Positions 57,365 through 64,000 of a stretch of DNA of 64,000 nt are shown one piece after another (within the stretch, counting starts at the first letter, position 1; every line of letters starts with the position of its first letter). Origin of the DNA: Cranoglanis bouderius (taxonomy: Eukaryota; Chordata; Actinopteri; Siluriformes; Cranoglanididae); NCBI GenBank assembly GCA_023630585.1, contig CM042565.1, positions 3,983,513 to 4,047,512 on the forward strand, given 5' to 3'. The notes under the pieces were generated by a model. The model worked only from the letters and a program-made list of their open reading frames with translations, was not told the origin of the DNA and did no database searches. A program made the translations under genes and the position numbers.

Positions 57365-60300
57365 ATGGCAAAACGTTGTCGGGATGAGGAATGTTGTGAT
57401 CACGGACGAGTATCTAGATTTAGACAAGACGACCTAGGCGATCAGAGAACCAACACCGAAACATTGCGTTATTTAATTCAGACACTAGAGGAAATGAATA
57501 GACCTACATCTACAAACGACACGTTGGTGAATTTATTAAACATGGTGAGATCAATGTCGGTTGTCCGGACAGAACAACAGTCAGATTCGGCATTAGACTC
57601 ATCTGACATTTTAAATTCACAACAGGGTGGGGTGTGTGTGGATGATTTATCGCATCATTCACATGATACACAACAAAATATAGTGTTAACAAGCGACGCT
57701 ATCGACAAACTTGTAAGAGAGGGTGGTGATATAGGTGAATACACGATTGTTGCGAGACCTAGATTCAATAGTGTGGAGATACATCGACGTATAAATCTAA
57801 GGGTGCTATCTGATGTAGACATGGCCGCATACACTATATTTCTACACGATATAATGGCGGAAATAGTATCATTTTCCAGACTGTTGGCAGGGGATGGCGG
57901 GTTAATTAACATAACGCTGAGCGGTCCTAGTCTAAACTCTGATGTTAATGCAGTCTTGTCACCTACCAACGACTATTGTGCGGACATATTCATAAATCAG
58001 CTCGAGAAGATTATGCAGAGTAACACAGATGTGCGGGTTGACGATAGTTTAGATCTAAAAGTAACTGTAGCACGGAGTAAACAAGGTGGTGGTTATCGAA
58101 AAGTGCGTGATCTCGCCCATAACGAGGTAATCAGTAGGAATAGGATGAATCTGTTCTGCCCCGTAAACAAATCTAACAATCTGTGTTTTGCAATCTGTCT
58201 GGCACATTTTCTAAACCCCCAAAAATCATTCACAGAACTGCAAACCATAGCTGTATCGTTGCAGAAGGCTGTCGGGTATTCGGAACAGTATAAGATAAGG
58301 TTTAATGATATCACGTGTTTTGAGCACATGTTAAACATAAAAATAGTGGTCTTCCACAGATCAAACACAGGCATGCTGGAAAAGTTTATGACCACTGATG
58401 CACGTCATCACAACACAGTGTTCTTGTACCTGCACGATGGGCACTATTTTATGATTAAGAAGCTGAATGCATTCATAGGTACTCCATATGTGTGCGACTA
58501 CTGTTATCAAGGTTTTACTAGTCGTAGAGATCATCGTTGCAAATATGTATGCGATGTCTGCAATGATCCTGATTGTTATAAACAGCCCGTCAAAACAAGA
58601 CGTTGCATCGAATGTTCACGGTACTGCAAATCTGACTATTGTTACTACGCCCATAAACGACCGGCATCAGGACAAGAACATGCGCAATGCGATGTCACGA
58701 AATACTGTCAAAAATGTAATAGGCGTTACCATGTCAGTGCCACAAACTCAAAAAAACACACATGTGTTGGTGCTGTGTGTGTACACTGCCGTGCTGAAAC
58801 GGTTAATGGTGGTGTGCATCAATGTTTTATACAACCCACAAAGATCGAACCACCTAGTGACAAGTACATATTCTATGATTTTGAAACACAGTGTGTGAAT
58901 GGTAAACACAAAGCTAATTTTGTATGCGCAATAACGTTTAAAGGGGAAGAGTTCACAGCCGCTGGTCCAGATTGCGTAGAAAGACTCGTTAAAAAGTTTA
59001 GACGACCACGTTATCGGAATTTCACATGGATAGCCCACAATGCTTCTGGTTTTGATAACTTTATACTTTTGGAATATTTCACAAACGCGGGACACACGCT
59101 TAAAATCACAATGCAAGGCTGTAGGGTAATTCTAATGTGTGACGACACATTCAAGCAGCGCTTTATCGACAGCTATTCATTCATACCCATGCGTCTGGCA
59201 ATGACACCTGCTGCGTTAAATCTAAACTGTGCAGAGAAAGGTTATTTTCCACACATTTTCAACAGAAAAGAAAATGAGGATTACATAGGGCCATACCCGG
59301 ACAAACACTTCTACGGCTATGAGACAATGTCTGACAAAGAGAGGGCGCTGTTTGACGAGTGGTACGCAACAGTATCGGGCAAGGTGTTTGATTTTAAAGA
59401 AGAACTTAGTATGTATGGTAGGAATGACGTCATACTTTTACGTGAGGCTTGCTTAAAATATCGCTATGAATTCATTCAATGCACCAAACTCGATCCGTTT
59501 AGATACACTACCTTGGCGGCATGCTGTATGGCCGTGTATAAAACACACTTTCTGCCAAAAGACACATTAGCCCTAACACATAACAATGCTTACACACACC
59601 AGAACAAGACATACTCAAACATATCCATTGAATGGCTTGAGTATGTTAAAACATCACGTGGTCTAGATATTCAACACGCGTTAAACCGTGGTGAGATGAT
59701 GATTGGTAAATATCATCTCGATGGTTATTATGAAAAAGACGGTGTAAAAAAAGCATTCGAATTCAACGGTTGTATGTTTCACGGGCATGAATGTCTTTAT
59801 AACCCCAATCATACAAATCCCTTATCAAAAGTGTCTTACGGTACACTCAGAAGACAGTTTGACGATAAGGTGGAAATTTTAACACACACTTATGGGTTGG
59901 ATGTGGAGGTGATGTGGGAGTGTGATTGGAACAATGCTAAACAGACTGATGTTGATGTAATGGCATTTATGGCTACATATACGCATCCTGAGAGACTGAA
60001 ACCGCGTGAAGCATTATTTGGTGGGCGTACTAATGCGTACAAATTATATCATAAAGTTGACATCGGTGAGAAAATACGCTATGTCGACTTCACAAGTCTG
60101 TATCCATATTGTCAGGCCAAGAAATGTTACCCCATAGGTCATCCCCAAATAATTTTTAAGGATTTTGAACCTCTTGAAAATTATTATGGATTTGTCAAAG
60201 CCACGGTGCTGCCGCCGAGAAAACTGCTTCACCCCGTCCTTCCTTATAGGACCGGTGGTAAGCTTATGTTTCCGCTCTGTCGTACCTGTGCCGACCAGCA

Positions 60301-61339
60301 GAATCAGACACCCCCATGTAGACATGATGATGAGGAAAGATCCATTTCAGGTTGTTGGGTCAGTATTGAGTTGTTAAAAGCTGTGGAGAAGGGGTATGTT
60401 GTTACGAAAGTGGATGAGGTGTGGCATTTTCCACAGCGTTCGGAAACCTTGTTTTGTGATTATGTTAAAACGTTTTTACAGTACAAACAAGAGGCCAGCG
60501 GATTCCCCGTGAGTGTTGTGACAGACGCAGACAAAGAGGCATACATAGCCGATTATTTTGAAAAAGAGGGCATTAAACTGAATCACGACAAGATAATCCT
60601 TAACCCCGCACGTAGGTCTATTAATAAACTTCTGTTGAACTCGCTTTGGGGTCGATTCTCTATGCGTGAAAATTTACCGTGTACAGAGTTGCTTTCAGAT
60701 CCTGAGCAGTTCGCCCAACACATTTTTGGTGGTGGACATGACGTTAAACACTTCTCGTTCGTGTCAGACACTGTTGCTCTAATACAATGGTGTTACACTG
60801 ATGGTAAATGTGGGCAGACCCGCGACATTAACATCTTCCTTGGTGCGTTTACAACAGCGCATGCGCGTCTAGAACTGTATGATCTAATGGACAAGTTGGG
60901 TGATAGGTTGTTGTACAGTGACACAGACAGCGTTATCTTTACATCTAGAGATGGCGACTGGGACCCCCCATTGGGGCCTTACCTCGGTAATCTAACTGAC
61001 GAAATTGGGGATGGCGACCATATTGTAGAGTTTTGTTCAGGGGGTCCGAAAACATACGGCTACCGTACTGCTAAGGGGTCTGTTTGTATGAAGGTCAAAG
61101 GTATCACGCTCAATGCTGTAAACTCAAAAGCCATTAGGTTAGACACACTGATCGGACTTGTTGATAACTATGTCGTGGCGGGTGATAACGGTCGTCATAT
61201 ACTGGCACACACCGATAGTATAGCGAGAGATAAAAAACGCTTCACACTTCACAATAGGACAGTCGTCAAAAAGTTTAAGGTAGTGTACAACAAACGTGTG
61301 CTCCTCCCTGATTTCACAACAATTCCCTATGGGTTCTGA
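57365..61339 (+). CDS. polB: Protein-primed family B DNA polymerase with OTU-like N-terminal region
   Basis: This is a 1324-aa intact frame. The 3'-5' exonuclease motifs are YDFETQ (504-509), IAHNASGFDN (556-565) and YGRNDV (684-689). The polymerase motifs are A, VDFTSLYP (907-914); B, RRSINKLLLNSLWGRF (1083-1098); C, YSDTDS (1184-1189); and KVKG (1243-1246). This set, with the EALFGGRTNA block (882-891), marks the protein-primed PolB of Polintons/adintoviruses and adenoviruses, which replicates a linear dsDNA genome from a terminal protein. Residues about 262-370 carry NNLCFAICLA (C274) and DGHYFMI (H360), an OTU-like cysteine-protease arrangement. About 377-487 is a Cys/His-rich zinc-binding stretch. 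The start ATG follows 'ttcttttttaaa' and no earlier in-frame ATG exists. No break was found, so it is potentially functional. The ATPase gene overlaps its end by 11 bases. Confidence 0.95.
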   Translation: MAKRCRDEECCDHGRVSRFRQDDLGDQRTNTETLRYLIQTLEEMNRPTSTNDTLVNLLNMVRSMSVVRTEQQSDSALDSSDILNSQQGGVCVDDLSHHSHDTQQNIVLTSDAIDKLVREGGDIGEYTIVARPRFNSVEIHRRINLRVLSDVDMAAYTIFLHDIMAEIVSFSRLLAGDGGLINITLSGPSLNSDVNAVLSPTNDYCADIFINQLEKIMQSNTDVRVDDSLDLKVTVARSKQGGGYRKVRDLAHNEVISRNRMNLFCPVNKSNNLCFAICLAHFLNPQKSFTELQTIAVSLQKAVGYSEQYKIRFNDITCFEHMLNIKIVVFHRSNTGMLEKFMTTDARHHNTVFLYLHDGHYFMIKKLNAFIGTPYVCDYCYQGFTSRRDHRCKYVCDVCNDPDCYKQPVKTRRCIECSRYCKSDYCYYAHKRPASGQEHAQCDVTKYCQKCNRRYHVSATNSKKHTCVGAVCVHCRAETVNGGVHQCFIQPTKIEPPSDKYIFYDFETQCVNGKHKANFVCAITFKGEEFTAAGPDCVERLVKKFRRPRYRNFTWIAHNASGFDNFILLEYFTNAGHTLKITMQGCRVILMCDDTFKQRFIDSYSFIPMRLAMTPAALNLNCAEKGYFPHIFNRKENEDYIGPYPDKHFYGYETMSDKERALFDEWYATVSGKVFDFKEELSMYGRNDVILLREACLKYRYEFIQCTKLDPFRYTTLAACCMAVYKTHFLPKDTLALTHNNAYTHQNKTYSNISIEWLEYVKTSRGLDIQHALNRGEMMIGKYHLDGYYEKDGVKKAFEFNGCMFHGHECLYNPNHTNPLSKVSYGTLRRQFDDKVEILTHTYGLDVEVMWECDWNNAKQTDVDVMAFMATYTHPERLKPREALFGGRTNAYKLYHKVDIGEKIRYVDFTSLYPYCQAKKCYPIGHPQIIFKDFEPLENYYGFVKATVLPPRKLLHPVLPYRTGGKLMFPLCRTCADQQNQTPPCRHDDEERSISGCWVSIELLKAVEKGYVVTKVDEVWHFPQRSETLFCDYVKTFLQYKQEASGFPVSVVTDADKEAYIADYFEKEGIKLNHDKIILNPARRSINKLLLNSLWGRFSMRENLPCTELLSDPEQFAQHIFGGGHDVKHFSFVSDTVALIQWCYTDGKCGQTRDINIFLGAFTTAHARLELYDLMDKLGDRLLYSDTDSVIFTSRDGDWDPPLGPYLGNLTDEIGDGDHIVEFCSGGPKTYGYRTAKGSVCMKVKGITLNAVNSKAIRLDTLIGLVDNYVVAGDNGRHILAHTDSIARDKKRFTLHNRTVVKKFKVVYNKRVLLPDFTTIPYGF

Positions 61340-62024
61340 CATGTTTTTTGAACACAGGGGTGTTCGAGACACTGGTGGTTTTGATTTCAGATTACAGCAC
61401 CCATTTTCATGTGTGATAAGTGGGCCTTCAAACTCAGGAAAGTCATATTTTGTAAAAATGTTGTTGCAAAATGCTGTACAGATGATTTCTAAAAAAATTG
61501 AAAACATTGTATATATTTATGATTGTTGGCAGCCGTTGTATGATGAATTATTGAAAATATGCAAAATAAAATTTATTGAAGGACTACCACAGACTCTAAA
61601 CGATGATGAAATGTTCCCAATCAACAAAACAACTTTGTTAATAATGGATGATTTGATGAAAGAGGCCAGCGGGAGCAACGAGGTGGAAAAGGTGTTCACA
61701 CAGTATGTTCACCATAGAAACCTTAGTGCTATTTATATCGTGCAGAATTTATTTTGTCAGGGTAAATCCAGCAGGACTATAAGCTTAAACACAAATTATC
61801 TGATGTTGTTTAAAAACCCTAGAGACGTCAACCAAGTGAGTGTACTAGGAAGACAAATGTACCCGGGTAACACAAAATTTTTTATGGAGTGTTATCAAGA
61901 CGCGACCAACAAACCTTTCGGGTACCTAATGATTGATTATAAAACAAATACACCCGAACACTATCGGCTCAGAACAGATTTACTCTCAACGTATCCTGTT
62001 GTATACACACAGAAAAGAAGATAG
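61329..62024 (+). CDS. FtsK/HerA-type genome-packaging ATPase
   Basis: This is 231 aa from the ATG at 61329, which overlaps the polymerase stop by 11 bases; the frame is open further upstream but only with a GTG. It has a Walker A motif GPSNSGKS (32-39), Walker B LLIMDDL (103-109) and a sensor-like IVQNLF. This small A32-like ATPase is one of the four hallmark genes of Polintons and related viruses, where it drives DNA into the capsid. The order PolB, then ATPase, on the same strand agrees with that. The frame is intact. Confidence 0.92.
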   Translation: MGSDMFFEHRGVRDTGGFDFRLQHPFSCVISGPSNSGKSYFVKMLLQNAVQMISKKIENIVYIYDCWQPLYDELLKICKIKFIEGLPQTLNDDEMFPINKTTLLIMDDLMKEASGSNEVEKVFTQYVHHRNLSAIYIVQNLFCQGKSSRTISLNTNYLMLFKNPRDVNQVSVLGRQMYPGNTKFFMECYQDATNKPFGYLMIDYKTNTPEHYRLRTDLLSTYPVVYTQKRR

Positions 62025-62062
62025 TTGAGGGGAAAAAGTGTTGGATTGTAAAAAATAAAAAA

Positions 62063-62392
62063 ATGTCGGATAGACTTTGTAGAAACATACCTCTTTTAAA
62101 AATATTATTAAACGCTACACCCAAACAGAGACGTGTCATTTTACAGTCTGCAGCAGATGAACTCATTGCGACTTTGTGTGAAGTGGCTCTTAACGTTCTC
62201 CACGGGAATATTCCACTCACGGTGTCACAATACCGCAAACTGAGAAGGAATAAAAGTGCTCTGAAGCTTGTGGCTGACAAGAAAATAGCTGTTAAGAGAA
62301 AAAGACGTCTGATAAACCAGCAGGGGGGTTTTCTACTACCGTTATTAAGTGTGGCAATACCGTTTATCAGCAATCTGGTCACATCTAGATAA
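62063..62392 (+). CDS. pX-like basic core/membrane-active peptide
   Basis: This is a 109-aa protein. The N-terminal part is helical (TPKQRRVILQSAADELI), then QYRKLRRNK, a strongly basic run (KKIAVKRKRR, 73-82) and a C-terminal glycine-hydrophobic segment (GGFLLPLLSVAIPF, 88-101). Basic run plus GG-hydrophobic tail is the pattern of short adenovirus pX/pVI-like proteins seen in adintoviruses and Polintons, thought to condense DNA or disturb membranes. It stands one base before the next gene and 38 bases after the ATPase, so this strand looks like one unit. Confidence 0.75.
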   Translation: MSDRLCRNIPLLKILLNATPKQRRVILQSAADELIATLCEVALNVLHGNIPLTVSQYRKLRRNKSALKLVADKKIAVKRKRRLINQQGGFLLPLLSVAIPFISNLVTSR

Positions 62393-62393
62393 T

Positions 62394-63176
62394 ATGGTGG
62401 GGATGGAGTATGCAGAGAAGATGTTTTTAGTACCCCAGCATCAAATAAATAAACTAACGAGTGACCCCCCGCGCGAGACTATTCAACGAGTTGTGGAGAA
62501 TGATTTGGATGCGACCATAAGAAGTATTTTGCACAGATCTGATTTGGACGATTATGAAAAGGCTAAGTTGTATACAAATACATTACAACGTTTTTTAACA
62601 ATCGCAAGACAGGTGGACCGTGATACCAACACGTTAACATTAACACTCCCACAGCCTGACGGTATTGAAAAAGAAGAACAGTCCTCTGCGACGGGTGTGG
62701 GGGTTCACGATATTTCAGACGATGTTGTGCTCGATGTTTTGAAGAATGTACCACAGAGGAGTGTAAAAAACGCTCGTTACATTTTAGATAAAATTTCTAA
62801 ATCTAAAGACGTTGCATCTTGGGCTGAGTCGGGGGAGTTTGTGTTTAAAGGCAGAACAATCCACGGGTCGCACATGCTCGATTTAGTCAAAGGTGTCACT
62901 GCTCCACAAAAGGTTTCTGACGCGCTGAGACCTATTGGCTGGAATGAGTTTCTGCAGGCTTTTTCTATTTTAAATATACCATACTCGACGGTGCCGAATC
63001 GTTATGTCAGACAAGTTATTAACTCTTTCAAAAACAATACGACACCTATTATAACCAGCACATCTAAGAAGAGTAAAAAAGGACAGAAAGCGGCAGCATC
63101 ACACACAAATTATTCAGACGAGCCTGCATTATTCAGCTCGCCGCCTCTCGACGCGAGTCAATGGTTGAAATATTAA
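62394..63176 (+). CDS. Virion-module protein of unknown function
   Basis: This is 260 aa from the ATG at 62394; the frame upstream opens only with a GTG and overlaps the pX-like gene. It is mostly charged, without membrane segments. Recognisable parts are MFLVPQHQI near the start, a central VLKNVPQRSVKNARYIL, then GSHMLDLVKG, GWNEFLQAF and a lysine-rich KKSKKGQK (225-232) before a Ser/Pro-rich end. Proteins of this size and position occur in other Polintons/adintoviruses between pX-like and capsid genes, but I know of no assigned role. The frame is intact. Confidence 0.65.
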   Translation: MVGMEYAEKMFLVPQHQINKLTSDPPRETIQRVVENDLDATIRSILHRSDLDDYEKAKLYTNTLQRFLTIARQVDRDTNTLTLTLPQPDGIEKEEQSSATGVGVHDISDDVVLDVLKNVPQRSVKNARYILDKISKSKDVASWAESGEFVFKGRTIHGSHMLDLVKGVTAPQKVSDALRPIGWNEFLQAFSILNIPYSTVPNRYVRQVINSFKNNTTPIITSTSKKSKKGQKAAASHTNYSDEPALFSSPPLDASQWLKY

Positions 63177-63324
63177 TCTCAGAGATTTTGTATGTTCTGT
63201 TTCCTATTTTGGACTTGTTATTATACTGATTGTGTTGTATGTGTAATATTAATAATGATAATAAAAAAGTCAACAACAACAAAAAAGGGTGTTCTATTCT
63301 TTAGTTGTTGTTTATTTGAGAATG
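63177..63324. terminator. Convergent poly(A) region between structural gene and protease
   Basis: AATAAA on the plus strand lies at 63260-63265, and on the minus strand at 63316-63311. Both transcripts would end within about 50 bases of each other. Confidence 0.6.
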
Positions 63325-63861
63325 TTAAGCATGATACATAAACACATCACATGTCTGAACACAGTGTATACAATTGGAAACATTTTCATTACAACGGTTT
63401 TGTTTTAGTTTTTTCACAAAAACAGTTACCTTTTTGTCATTTTTAATAAAATCATCGGTATACAGACTCATCACATAATCATAATTATATCCCTTTGACA
63501 TATGGTAAAGAAAGAACACACAATGCTGCCCGCATGTATCTGATGAAAAATCTTGGACTTGCACTGATGAATATTGTACAACACTAGAATTGGTGTTTAG
63601 AAAGTTTTTAATAAGTGACGGAAAACGTGGGTAATCTGGTTTATTACCAAAGCTGTCGAAAAAACAACCCACACCATCTTCGTTTATATATATACACAAC
63701 CAATGTTCGCCTGGGAGTCCTGACGGATGTGTGTTTATCACTACCATGGCGGGTAATTTTTTTAATGGTTCTTTTGGAAGATAGTCACACGGGAGTACCC
63801 CGAGAAAATATGTGTTGTATGAGATCTTGTCCATGACGGCCGTAAGTTCTAGTGTGTCCAT
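63325..63861 (-). CDS. Adenain-like cysteine protease (C5-type)
   Basis: This 178-aa frame opens with the ATG at 63861. The catalytic set follows the adenovirus protease order: His in GEHWLCIYI (H53), Asp in FFDSFG (D69), Gln in VQDFS (Q103) and Cys in SDTCGQHC (C110). The length fits the roughly 200-residue family. It would mature capsid proteins. It is a hallmark Polinton gene and is intact. It faces the plus-strand cluster and is followed on the same strand (upstream in transcription) by the gene ending at 63885. Confidence 0.93.
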   Translation of the reverse strand: MDTLELTAVMDKISYNTYFLGVLPCDYLPKEPLKKLPAMVVINTHPSGLPGEHWLCIYINEDGVGCFFDSFGNKPDYPRFPSLIKNFLNTNSSVVQYSSVQVQDFSSDTCGQHCVFFLYHMSKGYNYDYVMSLYTDDFIKNDKKVTVFVKKLKQNRCNENVSNCIHCVQTCDVFMYHA

Positions 63862-63884
63862 TTTTTTAATTTTTATTTTACATA

Positions 63885-64000
63885 TTAATAGTAGTCAACC
63901 AGGATCTGTCGACGATTTGACACCTCGATTATGCTGTCGAATATGGCATAAACAATCAAATTAATCGTTCTGGGTAGCGGCTGTCTAAAACGGGCTTCTA
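63885..64000 (-). CDS. C-terminal end of a minus-strand viral gene (possibly major capsid protein), cut by window
   Basis: From the window edge the minus strand is open for 37 codons to a TAA at 63887-63885, 23 bases before the protease start. It includes RTINLIVYAIFDSIIEV and ends QILVDYY. Hexon-like major capsid proteins of Polintons sit next to the protease and end in a similar beta-strand with 'VDY'; that match is from memory and the fragment is short. Too little is visible for more. Confidence 0.5.
   Translation of the reverse strand, partial: EARFRQPLPRTINLIVYAIFDSIIEVSNRRQILVDYY

Noticed and set aside
57345..57365. Polymerase start further upstream
   Set aside because: The preceding sequence has stops in frame and no ATG; the ATG at 57365 is the first.
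58488..58898. 136-codon frame inside the polymerase gene
   Set aside because: It is a shadow of the Cys/His-rich part of PolB in another frame, with no start context.

Overview
This is nuclear DNA of a ray-finned fish. It has vertebrate-type split genes, several Tc1 families typical of teleosts, tRNA-derived SINEs and many dinucleotide microsatellites. Repeat families such as the 'gcatttggcagacgcccttat' SINE tail suggest an otophysan (catfish-like) genome, but that is inference. Host genes occupy little of the window and transposable elements much of the rest.

Host genes. Four downstream exons of a WSC-domain/sulfotransferase gene, probably wscd2, run on the plus strand (3244-16119). All three visible introns are phase 1, and the last is 10 kb long and packed with elements. 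On the minus strand lie two tandem chemerin-receptor-like (CMKLR1 family) rhodopsin-class GPCRs (25906-26949 and 29375-30415). Each is a single coding exon preceded by a 3' splice site; the second also has a visible TATA box and 5' leader exon. WSCD2 and CMKLR1 are neighbours in mammals, so this looks like a conserved syntenic block with a local receptor duplication.

Transposon landscape. There are at least seven Tc1-like copies or fragments, all broken. Others are a BEL/Pao retroelement split by a PIF/Harbinger-like MITE, a Ty3/gypsy RT scrap, an RTE-type LINE tail nested in a TTAA-flanked DNA element, a CR1/L2-like LINE tail, two SINEs, a fold-back element and a hAT MITE. The largest is a 10.3-kb EnSpm/CACTA-like element (34448-44712). 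It sits precisely inside a Tc1 transposase with a 2-bp CT duplication and carries two divergent genes: a decayed tnp2-type transposase and a six-exon BEN-domain protein.

Viral module. From about 52.8 kb to the end of the window lies the left part of a Polinton/adintovirus-like integrated dsDNA element. It holds, in order: a leader region of degenerate tandem modules rich in (TG)n; an orphan exon; a five-exon gene of unknown function with four short phase-1 introns; a 1324-aa protein-primed type B DNA polymerase with an OTU-like N-terminal segment; an FtsK/HerA-type packaging ATPase; a pX-like basic core peptide; an unassigned structural-module protein; and, on the minus strand, an adenain-type protease and the C-terminal end of another gene, possibly the major capsid protein. 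Every reading frame seen here is open, in contrast to the decayed transposons around it. The integrase, remaining capsid genes and right terminus would lie beyond 64000.

The most unusual item is the compact spliced accessory gene (55874-57199) next to the polymerase.
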